A DNA stretch of 29,199 bases, taken from assembly GCA_033296885.1 (NCBI GenBank), contig MU864091.1:1-29199 (forward strand). Direction: 5' to 3'. Numbering within the stretch: position 1 is the first letter of the stretch; each line of letters starts with the position of its first letter. A program made the position numbers and the translations under genes. Below the pieces are notes generated by a model. That model saw only the letters and a list, made by a program, of their open reading frames with translations, did no database searches and was not told the DNA's origin. The stretch comes from Triangularia verruculosa (Eukaryota; Ascomycota; Sordariomycetes; Sordariales; Podosporaceae). This document shows, in pieces, positions 8,855 to 19,931 of this stretch.

Positions 8855-11800
8855 ATTTAGGTCGGTCTAAGTATTACCGGTAGAATTCTTTTAATTTATC
8901 GGGGTAGTTTAGATTTATCGATAGTTCCTACGAGTTATCTATAGCTAGGTAATCCAACTAATTAACTAAATACTCTACTTAACTTTTATTAATCCGTAAA
9001 TCTAATACTTCTTTTATATTATATTCTTTTTTTTCGTACTCCGTTATTTCTTAGGTATTGACTTTACTTATTAGTAGTATAGGCTTTAAAAGAGAAATAT
9101 AGAAGGTATATAATCTTAAATGTATTGTACTAGGTAGCTCCAGCTTATACGCCGTCTCTAAGATCTTCTTTTTAACCTTAAACGGACCTACCCTCCTATA
9201 GTTTAGCTTCTTACTAGGTCTTTTAATACGTAAATTTCGTATTAATAAAAACATTTTATCCCCCTTCTTTAAACGAAGTCCCTCGAGCCGTTTAATATTA
9301 TAGTATTTACGTATATATTCTCGGACGAACTCGAGTTCTTCCTTAAGTTTGGCGTATAATATATATAGCTTCCCTACTTTTACTACCGCCCTAGGTACCT
9401 TTGCCTCTAGTCCTTACCGTAGATCTACTTCAAACCTATAATTCGCGAAAAATAGTATAACTCTCGTTATCTCCGTAAGTACCGTATTATACGTAAGCTA
9501 TACCGCTAGTAAGAGTTTAACCTAGTTATTTTATTCGAAATTAATATAGTTCCGAAAGTATTATTCTATAATTTAATTAAACCTTTCTGTTTGGCCGTCC
9601 GTTTACGGGTAATATATTAACGACGCTTTATTCTTTACTCCTATTTACTTTATTAAAGCCTTCTAAAACTTCAATACGAATTTAGTATTGCGATCCGTAA
9701 TAAATTCCCTTAGCTATATATATATCGCCGTAACGTTCCGAAATACTATATCCGCTAATTATTCCGCTATTTAAGTCTCCCTATAGGGTAAGAAGTATAC
9801 CTACTTAGTAAGCCTGTCGATTACCGTTAAGATATTATTATACTTAACGCCCGTAGTTATATCCTTAGATTCTAGTAGTTTAATAATAAAGTCTATCGAT
9901 ACCGAACTCTATAGTTATTCTACTACTAATAATAGCTCTAAAAACCCGTATAGTTTATATCTCTTTACTTTCGTTCTTCTATAAAGGTTACACTTCTATA
10001 ACGTCTCTTTTATATCCTTTCTTATTCCTAACTAATTAAAATACTATTTAATCTTTTCTATCGTTTTAGCTACTCCTATATATCCTCCGAGCTTCGACTC
10101 GTAGATCTCCTGAATTAGTATCTTCCGTTATTTTAGGTCGACGTAGGCCCTATTATTATATTAGAGCCGGTAGTAGTCGTCTTTCTAAATCCCTAATAAT
10201 TCTAACTTAGCCTATCGTTTTTAATTGTCGTTATCGATATTATTTTAGTATTTATAGGTAGTAGATTCTTCTCGATATACTACGTAATACTTAGCCCACT
10301 ACTAAAGCGGATACCTAAATATACTTTCTGCTGTTTCCTATAGTAAGGATAGTAATTCTTCTCCCACTTTCTCTTCGTAGTAGTCCGCCCTTTTACTTAG
10401 CGTATCCGCTCTTACGTTTTCGGATCCTTTCTTATAATAGATTTAAAAATTAAATTCGGATAAGAATTCTAACTACCTACCTTACTTAGCGTTAAGGACC
10501 TTATTAATAGTAAAGTACTTTAGGTTCTTATAATTAGTATAGACCTAGACCTTATAGTTAATACTACTAAGGTATAGTCTCTATTCCTCGAACGCCTTAA
10601 TAATAGTAAATAGCTCTTTATCGTGGATAGGGTAATTCTTACGTAGTCCTTCTAGCTTTTTCGAAAAGAATATTATTAGGTGTAATTTCCTATCTTCGTT
10701 TCGTTACTCCAACTATCCTCTAATAATATAGTCGGAAATATCTATTTTAATTTCGAAAGGTTATCCTGGGTCGGGGAGTTTAAGTACCGGGTCCGTTGTA
10801 ATAGCGTTTTTAATAACTTAAAAAGCCTCCTCCTATTTTTTTCCCTACTTAAATTCGGCGTTTTTTTTAGTTAAGTTGTTTAGCGGTTTTGCTATAGCGC
10901 TATAGTTCCGTATAAATATCCGATAGAAATTTATAAATCCTAGAAACTTTTGAACCTTAGTCTTTAGTCGTTTAGCCGTTTCTACTTATAGTCTCGGCTA
11001 GTCTTTAACTACCGCGATTTTCCTTAGTTTTATTTATACTTCTCCTAGCGAGATTAAATACCCTAGGTAGACCGTTTTCTATATATGGAATTCGCTTTTA
11101 TTTTTATTAATTAATAGTCCGGCTCTATATAGCGTATTTAAAATTTCTTTAATGTACTATTTATGTTCCTCTAGAGTACGTAAGTAAATAAGAACGTCGT
11201 CGAGGTAGTAAATTATTGTTTTGTCGAGATACTAGCGAATCGTATAATTAACGAGGGCCTGGAAAGTCGCCGGTATATTTATAAGCCTAAACGGTATAAC
11301 GAGATACTCGAAATATCCGTAAAGCGTACGAAAAGCTATCTTCTATTCGTCTTCCTCCTTAATTTGTATATACGCGTACCTAACTGGTATATTAAGTCTA
11401 GTAAACTATTGTACCCCTGATAATTAATTTCTTAGCTAAGAAATTAATAGTAGTGGGTAACTGTTCTTTACCGTTTTTTAATTTAGCTATCGATAATCTA
11501 TATACAGTCGTAGACTCCTATCCTTCTTCGGTATAAAGAAAATAGGATATTTAGCCGGCAATGTAGATACTTTAATATATCTTTTTTTAATATTTTCGTC
11601 TAAGTACTTCCGTAACTTCTTACTTTACTTATCGTTAATATAGTAGACCTAAAAGAGTTTAAACTTTACTCTTTCTTTAAACTTAATTTTATAGTTCTAT
11701 AGTCCCCTCTTTAGTAGACCTTAAAAATATTTTACCATAAATACCGGGTACCTCTGGTATTCTACCGGTACCTCCTTCTTATTGCCTTTCTTTATATTAT

Positions 11801-11991
11801 TGTAATAAATGTACTTGTCCTTTATTGCCGCTGTAATTTCTACTAACGTAATTATTCCTATTAACCTTACTTCTTCGATTTTACCGTCTTTATCGATTAA
11901 GTATACTAATACCTTTTATATTTCTTATAGTAGTACTATAGAGGGTGCTTGTTCTGTACTTTACTCCCGCCGTACTCTTAATTTCCTATCG
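8853..11991 (-). pseudogene. pol: Element A pol, 3' part (RT, RNase H, integrase, chromodomain)
   Basis: Read on the minus strand from 11991 to the stop at 8853-8855 (the start of pol is at 19468-19931, across element B). Visible parts in order: the RT palm with intact YLDD at 11196-11207; RNase H; integrase with a mutated zinc-binding head and DDE core; the GPY/F-type C-terminal region (an unbroken 67-codon stretch at 9051-9254 with LNYRRVGPFKVKK); and a chromodomain at about 8856-9030 (YNIKEVLDL then YLVN and ELSINLNYPDKLKEFY). Stops are at RIP-type positions. Several His/Cys of the integrase head read Tyr. The copy cannot make protein. The chromodomain is expected to target integration to methylated H3K9 chromatin, as known for chromoviruses. 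Confidence 0.9.
11987..11991. repeat. Target-site duplication of element B, left (TATCG)
   Basis: TATCG directly precedes the B LTR tip TGTGACGAAC and is repeated at 19463-19467 directly after the other LTR. The 5-bp length is typical of Ty3/gypsy integrases. Confidence 0.9.
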
Positions 11992-12438
11992 TGTGACGAA
12001 CCCCTATCCAGAACCTCTAAAAGGGATACTGGTTAAAGGTACTTCTGAACAATCCTGGTTCGGTACAGCTAAACAGTGTACAACAATGGCTTATCTCAAT
12101 CACAATAGCTAAGATACCAACGATTGTGACTTATATTGCATACTGCGGAACTATCTATCTACACCAGCCAGTTCCTCCGTATATATAGACCTCTTTTTAC
12201 CATGCTTAGTCTGCTCAGTAGCTGAGTATACTAAGCACTCTACTTAATCCCCGAGTGTATTGAGCATTCTGCTTACTCTACTCAGTACCTAAGCGTACTG
12301 AGTACTTATCCTGTCCTCCTAATTAGCTCCGCTAGGTTACCGGTATCCACTAGTGATCCAACTCCTACTAGTTGTCGTTCTATACTAATGATTAGCTGGT
12401 AGTGCGCCCCGCGCCCTACCTATATCAGGACCGTAATA
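11992..12438 (-). repeat. Element B 3' LTR
   Basis: It starts TGTGACGAACCCC (plus strand) and ends CCGTAATA (RIPed CCGTGACA). The outer part (11992-12180, R/U5) is little mutated, while the inner U3 part is RIPed (for example TGCTTAGT against TGCTCAGT in the other LTR). U3 contains many TGCTCAG/CTGAGCA inverted motifs. The minus-strand TATA box is 12180-12187, and the putative self-priming motif TTGCATACT (plus strand) is at 12136-12144. Confidence 0.9.
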
Positions 12439-12443
12439 TAATA

Positions 12444-12453
12444 CTCCCCCTCT
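12444..12453 (-). other. Polypurine tract of element B
   Basis: The minus strand reads AGAGGGGGAG a few bases before the 3' LTR boundary at 12438, the position expected for the second-strand primer. Confidence 0.55.
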
Positions 12454-12542
12454 AGGCCGAAGCCCCGTCGGCCTAGCTCTTTACTTCTCTTTTATTAATA
12501 CCACGTAAATCTTCGTTCTTCCTTTTTTTGTTATCTCTTATT

Positions 12543-13133
12543 ATATCTAACCGTGTTAAGAAAATCTCGCCGCGCGACCTTACTAATACCGAGTAACGCC
12601 GGAACCTTACGATCGCAGCGTCTATCTTTAGCAAAGAAATATTTCCCTATACCTCCTATAAGACCCTTAACCTTACTGATTATCGCGTCCTTAATCGCTC
12701 GACTAAATACAGCAATTATCTTCGCTCTAATTATACCGATTATAACGTCCTAGGTCTTATACCTACTATAACCGCCTCTCTTCGCCGTCAAAAAGAAAAG
12801 TTAAACGCCGAAAAGTAGGAAGCTCGCGCAACCCTACTATAAGCTACTTCGAAGCTTACGCGAATAGATACTCAGCGTCATACCTTAACTACCAAATTTC
12901 ATCGTATAACGGTTCGCAAAGAGCGGTTAATTAAGGATCTAGAGCAGGAGGAAGCGCAATCCTCCTCTACTACTATTCCGCCGGACCCTTCCTCCGGAGC
13001 CTCCCCTCGGCCTACCGCCGGGGACGCTGCCCCGTAGAATCCTCTCGCCTTAGATTCCTCCCTAGGCCTCGACTAACCCTCCGACTTCCCACTAGATCCT
13101 AATCTTAATAGTCCTTCCTTCCTAGCCGGTTAA
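12543..13133 (+). pseudogene. Antisense Zn2Cys6-like/coiled-coil gene of element B
   Basis: A frame of about 196 codons runs opposite to pol. It starts at ATA (RIPed ATG) with Ser-Asn-Arg-Val as in A and ends at TAA 13131-13133. Six Tyr codons between 12648 and 12743 are spaced 2-7-8-2-7, matching the Cys cluster of C and the Tyr series of A, and are followed by VLGL as in A (VLGI). A charged stretch then reads SLRRQKEKLNAEK and VRKERLIKDLEQEE, a likely coiled coil, followed by a Pro/Ser-rich tail. Few stops are present and they fall at CAG/CAA-like sites. No intron is evident. The sequence is diverged from A and C, so its shared layout is informative. Confidence 0.7.
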
Positions 13134-13217
13134 GGTACCGCCGGTAACACGCCTTCCACTTCTTACGGTAATTAAGGTACGTAGCGCTAATTATAGGTAG
13201 GTCCCTAGGTATTTGCC

Positions 13218-13341
13218 AACCTTATAGTATAGTACGTAGCACGTCGATTACTGCGTCGGAGGTGCAGGTTCGACTCCCGTCGAGGTTATCCGTACTCTAA
13301 GTTCAAAAAAACCCTTCCTAACTCTAAAGTACGATCTTTTT
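13218..13341 (+). ncRNA. tRNA-like + hairpin + T-run unit, element B
   Basis: Bases 13218-13287 (70 nt) show acceptor AACCTTA/CGAGGTT, a D arm GTAT-8-GCAC, stem TCGAT/GTCGG around the six-base loop TACTGC, and a T arm with a perfect Pol III B box GGTTCGACTCC at 13267-13277. A decayed hairpin (13293-13331; most mismatches are A-C, as expected when G becomes A) and TTTTT at 13337-13341 complete the unit. Length and position match A and C. Confidence 0.7.
13293..13341 (+). terminator. Decayed hairpin plus T5, element B
   Basis: 13293-13310 faces 13314-13331 around the same ACC loop seen in A. Several pairs have become A-C mismatches through RIP. T5 follows and overlaps the opposing pol stop (13340-13342). 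Confidence 0.45.
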
Positions 13342-16300
13342 ATTTAAATCGGTTTAGGTATTACCGGTAAAACTCTTCTAATTTACTTAAGCAATTTAGA
13401 TTTATCGATAATTCCTACGAATTATCTGTAGCCGGGTAATCTAACCAACTAACTAAATATTCTAATTAACCTTTATTAAACTGTAAATCCAATACTTTTT
13501 CTATATTATACTTTTTTTCTTCGTCCTCCGCTACTTCCTAGGTATTAGCCTTATTTACTAGTAATACAGATTTTAAAAGTAAAATATAAAAAGTATATAA
13601 CCGTAAACGTATTATACTAGATAGCTCTAGCTCGAATACCGTCTCCGATATCTTCCTCTTAACCTTAAATAGGCCTACTCTCCTATAATCTAGCTTCTTA
13701 CTAAATCTTTTAATATATAAATTACATATAAAAAGGAATACTATATCCCCCCCCTTAAAGCGAGGTCCCTCGAGCCTTTTAAAATTATAGTATTTCTATA
13801 TCCTTTCTTTTATAAACTCCAGTTCTTCCTTAACTTTACCGTAAAATATATATAACTTATCTACCTTAACCGCAGCCCTAGGCACCTCTACTTTAGGTCC
13901 TTAGCGTAGGTCTACCTTATATCCGTAGTTCGCGAAGAAAAACGTAACTTTTATTATCTCTATTAGCGATATATTATATACTAACTATACCGTAGGTAAT
14001 AATTTAACCTAATCGTCTTACTTAAAATTAATATAATTCCGTAGATATTATTCTACGATTTAATTAAGCCATTCCGTTTAACCGTCTATCTAAAAGTAAT
14101 AGGCCGAAGACGCTTTACTTTTTACCTCTAATCTTATTATTAACGCTCTCTAAAACTTCAATATAAACTTAATATCGCAGTCCGTAATAAACTCCCTTAA
14201 CTATATATATATTAATATAATATACCGTAATACTATATCCGCTAATTACTCTGTCGACTAGGTCTCCTTATAAAGTAAGAAGTATACCTACTTAGTAAAC
14301 CTATCGACTACCGTTAATATATTATTATACTTAACGCCGATTACCGTATCCCTAGACTCTAGTAACTTAGTAATAAAGTCCATTATAATTAAGCTCTATA
14401 GTCGTTCTACTACTAATAGTAGCTCCAGAAATCTATAAGGCTTATACCTCGCAACCTTAGTTCTTTCGTACGTATAGTATAATTAGATAGCTTCTTTAAC
14501 GTCGTCCTTAATCTTTAACTAATTAAAGTACTGCTTAATTTTTTCTATAATCTTAATAATATCTATATATCCCCCAAACTTCGACCCGTGGATTTCTATT
14601 ACCAATACCTTCCTAATACCTAGCTCTATATAGGCCCGGTTCTTATACTATAATCGTCCTTAACTATCCTTCTAAATACCTTACGGCTCTAGTTCTTCCT
14701 ACTAATATTACTCCGTAATATCGTTACCTATTTTCCCTTAGTACTTATTAAAAGTAGCTTACTTACAATATACTACGTAATACTCTATCTACGGCTAAAG
14801 TAAATACTTAAAGGTACCCTCCGGCGTCTCCTTAAGTAATAGTAGTAACTCCTTAAGTACATCCTTATAATAGTCGGCTTACCGGCTAAATACGTTTACT
14901 TTAACGTTCTCCGAACCCTTCTTATAGTTAATCTAGAAATTAAATTCCGAAAGAAACTTTAACTATCGGATTTACCGTACATTAAAAACCTTTATAATAG
15001 TAAAGTATCGTAGGTTCTTATAATCTATATAAACCTATACTTCGTAGTTAATACCACTAAAGTATAGCCTCCACTCCTCAAATGCTTCGATAATAACAAG
15101 TAACTCCTTATCGTAAATTAAGTAATTTTAACGAACCCCCTCTAACTTCTTCGAAAAGAAAGCTACCGGGTATAGCTTTCCGTCCTCGTCTCGCTAACCC
15201 AATTATCCTCCAATCGCATAGTCTAATACATCAACCTCGACCTCAAACGGTCGACTAAAGTCTAGCAATTTAAGTACCGGGTCCTTCAAAATAACCTCTT
15301 TTAGCTCCTAAAAGGCCTACTCTTCTTCCTACCCCCACCGGAACTCCACGTCCTTCTTAATTAAGTAATTAAGTAGGCGCGCAATACCCGCGTACCCCCG
15401 GATAAATATCTAATAAAAATTAATAAACCCTAAAAACTCCCTAACGTATATCTATAATTACAATATAGACTAGTCCTTAATTACCGCAATTTTCCCAAGT
15501 TCTATACAAATCTCACCTAACAATATCAAATATCCCAGATATACTATCTTCTATACATAAAACTCGCTCTTCTCTTTATTTACTAAAAGTCCGGCTCCGT
15601 ATAGTACGTCGAGTATCTCTCGTACGTAGCACTTATACTCCTCCAAAGTACGTAAGTAAATAAAAACGTCGTCGAGATAGTATACTACTATCTTATTAAG
15701 GTACTTCCGGATCGTATAGTCGACGAGAGATTAAAACGTCGTAGGTATATTAGTAAGCTTAAATAATATTATAAGATACTCGAAATAATTATAAGGTATA
15801 TAAAACGTTATTTTCTATTTATCTTTTTCTTTAATCCGTATATAGGCGTACTTAACAGGTATATCTAAGCGTATAAACTATCGCGCCCTAGCTAATTAAC
15901 TCCGTAACCTAGATATTAATAATAACGGGTAATTATTTTTTACTATTTCGTTATTTAGTTAGTAATAATTTATATATAATCGTAAACTATCGTTTTTCTT
16001 CGGTACGAAAAATACAAAGTATCCTACTAGCAATATAGACTCCCTAATATATCCCCTTTTTAAATTTTCGTCTAAATACTTCTATAATTCCTTACTTTAC
16101 TTATCGTTAATATAATAGACTTTAAATAACTATAATTTAGCTCCTTCTTTTAATTTAATCTTATAATCCTATAGTCCTCGCTTTAAAAGTCCTTTTAAAT
16201 ATTTAGCCGTAAAAGTTAAATATCTTTAATATTTTACCGGTACCGCCTTTTTCTCGCTTTTTTCTACGTTATTATAATAGGCGTATTTATTAACCTCCGA

Positions 16301-16966
16301 TATTTCCATTAACGTCGTTAACCTTACTTCTTCGATCCTACCGCCTATATTAACGGAGTATACTATTACTTCTTATACTTTTTACGGTAGTGCCGTAGAG
16401 GGTGCTTATCCTATATACTACTCTAATTGTACCCCTAATCTCCTATCGTTAATTAAATATTTCCGATCTTCCTTCGATCGTAGGTAACTATTATCCCTTT
16501 AATCGATATTTAAATTATAGTCCTTATATTATAAGTATCCGAAGATTATATCCTTTAATAATCCTATATTTATAATATCGAATATAATTAAAGTTATTTT
16601 CCTTTCGACTATAATATTTAAGGGTAATATTTCCCTATAAACTTTCTAAATCCTAAATAATCCTTTAACGATAATCTATTCCTTCTTTTCTTTCTATAAT
16701 ATTCTAACTTAATATATAAATTATAGTAAAATTAAATTAACTTCCGTACCTTTATTTACTAATATTAATACCTAAAGCCCTTTCTAATATACTATAACCT
16801 AAAAACGCTTATTTTTCTTTCTATCTCCGCCCTATATAATAACGACCTTACTAATTAATATTAAATCGTTATCCTATACCTTCTTTTTTTTCCGGTACTT
16901 CTAATAATATTGTTCGTAATCCCCTAGAAGTTAACGGCCCCCGTAAAAGGCTATAAGTCGTTTCCT
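13340..16966 (-). pseudogene. pol: Element B pol (protease, RT, RNase H, integrase, chromodomain)
   Basis: It runs on the minus strand from the frameshift heptamer (16966) to the stop at 13340-13342. The protease active-site region lies at 16748-16756 and now reads Asn-Lys-Gly in place of Asp-Ser/Thr-Gly, followed by TEVNLI. It is 210 nt from the heptamer and in the frame reached by -1 slippage. RT YLDD is intact at 15668-15679. Integrase and GPY/F regions follow. The chromodomain is near 13343-13490 (YNIEKVLDL, YLVSWLDYP, ELSINLN). Many stops lie at RIP sites, so it is inactive. Relative to A and C it is a separate lineage by sequence. Confidence 0.9.
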
Positions 16967-18987
16967 AAGTATTATTATACCTTAAGAGTATCCTTCTACT
17001 TTAAGTTAACTAATAATATAAACTCGGCTAACCATTACTTCTAAGCCACTTCCTACCTTCCGTCTTTAATACCTTATCGAATCCTCCTTCTATTACATAT
17101 CCTTCGCTCCTCGGCCCCGGCCTCGGCCTTAGTCTCGTAGTACTGCCTAGCTTTTACTTATAGGTAAAAGGCGTAATCCGGACTTTTATACTACATTAAT
17201 CCGAATTCTCTTTCGTCGGTAATATTCTTTCCCTAGTCCATTACCCACTCGAAGTAATATCTTATATACCTAAGTATAAACTATATAACCTAAAGTCCCT
17301 CCTCTAGTTCTACTAAATCTCCCTACTTCTATAGAAAATAGTCGTCCAATTCTTCCTATTATCAACTCCATCTAACTATAATCTTTATAACCGGCCTGGG
17401 ATTTCCGTCCTTTCCCACCTACCGTATTAATTAGTATCCTTAGAGAGCCTTACTTTAGTGGTGCTCTATATAACCGTATATAATATACTGGAATTAAAGT
17501 ATCCTCCTATACTCTAAATATCTAGAATATAACTATACTATATTTCCCTTACATAGTTTATACTACCGGTACTAAGGTACTTATCTAGGCTCTTATATAA
17601 ACCCTATATTAGCGATCTTCTTATCCTCCTAAAACTCTTCCTAACTTTTAAATATAAATTTATTTATTCTATAAGTCCGTTATAATATTATACTACAGTA
17701 CTACTTATATTTAGTTTTTAGCGTAACCTACCGCGTAGGTCCGTTAAGTAGTACCAGGTTCGAGTGCTTAGTTACTTCCGTAATTATCTATATTAATTAT
17801 TCCTACAACTCCCGGAACTATACGTTTACCTCTTAATATTTATCCTTAAACCATTTTAGATCTTCCGTAAGTTCCTGGAACTAATACCCTACCGGCCGTC
17901 TCTCCTCGAACTAGTAGTCTTCCTTTTCATATTCGACTACTACGATTTTAATAATCCTTACGCCTTCCGATATAGTAGTTACTACAACCTCCTTTTTCTA
18001 CTTAAATTATTTAAATACCCGATAATCCTTTTTAAAGTAACCTATCTTCCTATAATTAAAGTATTTAAAGTTATTTTTATCTTAGCCCTAGCTTTAAAGT
18101 ACTTACTATTAAACCGCGTCGACTTTTATAGGCCCTGCGTAGGTAATTCCGGAATAACTAGTACTAAAGTATTATCGTTTCTTTTTATCGTTTAGACGGT
18201 AAGTACCTTATAGTCCCCGGATACCCTTTTTTTCTTTACGGCGCTAAAATTATCGATCGTCGATATATATAGCTATAGCGATATACTTATCTATAGTATT
18301 AGATCTCTCCTCCTTATATAACTTATCTTTTATTTTTTCCTTAAGGCTATTATAGAACAGTTATATTAACCCCTTATCGTTAATCTTACTATATAGGTTA
18401 TCGGTCTTAAATAAAGTAGCGTAGTCGGCTACTAAACGAGTCTATTATAATCCTACGAATCACTCCTAGGTACGCCATACCTCGTTATATTCCCTAAATA
18501 CTTTTTTAATCTTAACTTCGAACCTCCGGTAATTACGAAAATATTCAACTATAATATCCTCGTAATTATCGGCCTTTATTTCGTAATAATCGTTTATAAC
18601 CGGTTTAAACTATACTAATATTCTATCCTTAAGCCTAAATACGGCGAATAATACCTTAGACTCTTCCGTAGGGAATATATCTAAATAATACCGAAAATAA
18701 GTTTTAAGCTAGATTAAAAACCCTCTAAACTCTCTTTTCCCTTTACTATAATACTCCGGTACCGGGAACTTAGCTATATACTTCTTCCCTCCGTTAACGG
18801 CGAAAATCTAATCCTCGGTTTACTAGGCTCTCTCTTCGAGCTCTTTAATACGTACGAGAAGCTAGTCGAGAGTACTAAGTTCCGGCGTAGTAGCCTATCT
18901 ATCGGTGAACGTAGTAGCGGAAATGCCGCCTATACGAACGTTCTCTTAATCGGCTATAATAGTAGTAAGGTAACCTTTAATTTATCC
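16924..18987 (-). pseudogene. gag: Element B gag with long C-terminal extension
   Basis: The minus-strand frame is followed from 18987 to the stop TAG at 16924-16926. The CCHC knuckle at 18022-18063 reads Y-X2-Y-X4-Y-X4-Y, with every ligand RIPed to Tyr. From the knuckle to the slippery codon GGA is exactly 366 codons with no net frame change. The N-terminal part resembles C (STLDQLLVRIKELEE against the DQLLTRIQELED of C). The start codon is not identifiable because upstream ATGs are gone. The roughly 690-codon length is long for a gypsy gag. The extension after the knuckle is unassigned but recurs in A and C. Confidence 0.8.
16934..16966 (-). promoter_or_regulatory. -1 frameshift signal, element B
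   Basis: The minus strand reads A GGA AAC at 16966-16960 (RIPed form of the canonical G GGA AAC), then a 5-nt spacer and a hairpin (16934-16940 with 16948-16954) weakened by RIP. It aligns with the intact signals in A and C and is in the same codon phase. Confidence 0.7.
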
Positions 18988-19004
18988 GTAATAAAGTTAA
19001 AGTA

Positions 19005-19013
19005 AGTATATAA
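19005..19013 (-). other. Putative self-priming site of element B (RIPed)
   Basis: The minus strand reads TTATATACT two bases after the 5' LTR, the RIPed form of TTGCATACT seen at the same place in C. Confidence 0.5.
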
Positions 19014-19015
19014 CG

Positions 19016-19462
19016 TATGACGAACCCCTATCCAGAACCTCTGAAAGGGATATTAATTGAAGGTACTTCTAAATAATCCTAGTTCGGTACAGCTAAATAA
19101 TATATAACAATAGCTTATCTTAATTATAATAGCTAAAATACTAACGATTATAACTTATATTGTATACTGCGGAACTGTCTATCTACACCAGCCAGTTCCT
19201 CCGTATATATAGACCTCTTTTTACCATGCTCAGTCTGCTCAGTAGCTGAGCATACTGAGCACTCTGCTCAGTCCCCGAGTATACTAAGCATTCTGCTCAC
19301 TTTGCTCAGTACCTGAGCGTACTGAGCACTTGTCCTGTCCTCCTGATTAGCTCCGCTGGGTCACCGGTATCCACTGGTGATCCAACTCCTACTGGTTGTC
19401 GTTCTATGCTAATGATTGGCTGGTGGTGCGCCCCGCGCCCCACCTATGTCAGGACCGTGACA
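19016..19462 (-). repeat. Element B 5' LTR
   Basis: 447 bp, the same length as its partner. The half next to gag (19016-19165) is strongly RIPed, while the outer U3 half (19175-19462) is almost clean, with GC-rich TGCTCAGT/ACTGAGCA repeats (19228-19335) and the intact end CCGTGACA. The minus-strand TATA box is 19204-19211. Confidence 0.92.
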
Positions 19463-19467
19463 TATCG
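19463..19467. repeat. Target-site duplication of element B, right (TATCG)
   Basis: Perfect copy of 11987-11991. Element A sequence resumes here. Confidence 0.9.
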
Positions 19468-19931
19468 TTAGTCGAATACTCCCGATATACCCTCGGTCGT
19501 AAATAACTACCGTCCTTCTAATCGATATTTAGGTTATAATCCTTATACTACGGTTACCCTAAAATTATATCTTTTTCTAACCCTATATCTACGATATTGA
19601 AAATCACTATCGTTATTTTCCCTAATACTATAATGTCTAATAGTATTATCTCCTTAGTTATTAATTATATAGGGAAGGGTCCTTTTATAATAACCTTTTT
19701 TTCTTTTTTCTTTTATAGAATTTAGGCTTATTATATAAATCTTAGTAAAATTAAGTCCGCTTTTACTCTACTATCTATAAGTACTTACATTTAAAAACCC
19801 TTTTAATGTACTATTACTTATAACCTTTTATTTTTTATACCCCTCCTTTATATAGTAACGACCTTGCTAATACTTTACTCGTAGTCCCTTAGAGATTTAC
19901 GGCCTCCGCGAAAGGCCGTAGCCCTTTTCCC
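19468..19931 (-). pseudogene. pol: Element A pol, 5' part (protease)
   Basis: This is the first part of A pol, from the -1 frameshift heptamer (19925-19931) to the insertion point of B. The protease motif at 19767-19775 reads Asp-Ser-Arg (RIPed Asp-Ser-Gly), followed by VKADLIL as in C. It is 156 nt from the heptamer, the same distance as in C, and in the shifted frame. The rest of pol lies at 8853-11991. Confidence 0.85.

Larger units (their letters stand above)
7473..11991 (-). mobile_element. Element A (chromovirus LTR retrotransposon), 3' half
   Basis: This is the 3' part of a Ty3/gypsy chromovirus on the minus strand: 3' LTR, antisense cassette, chromodomain, integrase, RNase H and RT. 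It is interrupted by element B directly after TATCG (11987-11991) and resumes after the duplicated TATCG at 19463-19467. Joining the two flanks gives a sequence that aligns with the homologous region of B at 16396-16520, which confirms the interruption. The pol sequence is much closer to C than to B. Confidence 0.9.
11992..19462 (-). mobile_element. Element B, complete chromovirus LTR retrotransposon (7471 bp)
   Basis: Two 447-bp LTRs, matching TATCG target duplications and the full minus-strand order gag, frameshift site, pol, polypurine tract, LTR define a complete insertion inside A. Its pol is clearly diverged from A and C, while R/U5, the frameshift site, the tRNA-like unit and the antisense gene are homologous. 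It is inactivated by RIP throughout the body. Confidence 0.95.

Noticed and set aside
11809..12036. 75-codon plus-strand frame, with a counterpart at 24973-25203 (minus)
   Set aside because: Both are antisense shadows of the pol stretch between protease and RT. Sense codons there do not give antisense stops and RIP makes stops mainly in sense. The A frame also runs into the LTR of B.
12553..12753. 66-codon frame starting MLRKSRR
   Set aside because: It overlaps the antisense gene of B in another frame. The gene frame shares motifs with A and C and this one does not.
19220..19400. CRISPR-like or satellite array in the LTR
   Set aside because: The repeats are short, imperfect, palindromic and confined to U3. 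The host is a fungus. Regulatory motifs are the simpler reading.
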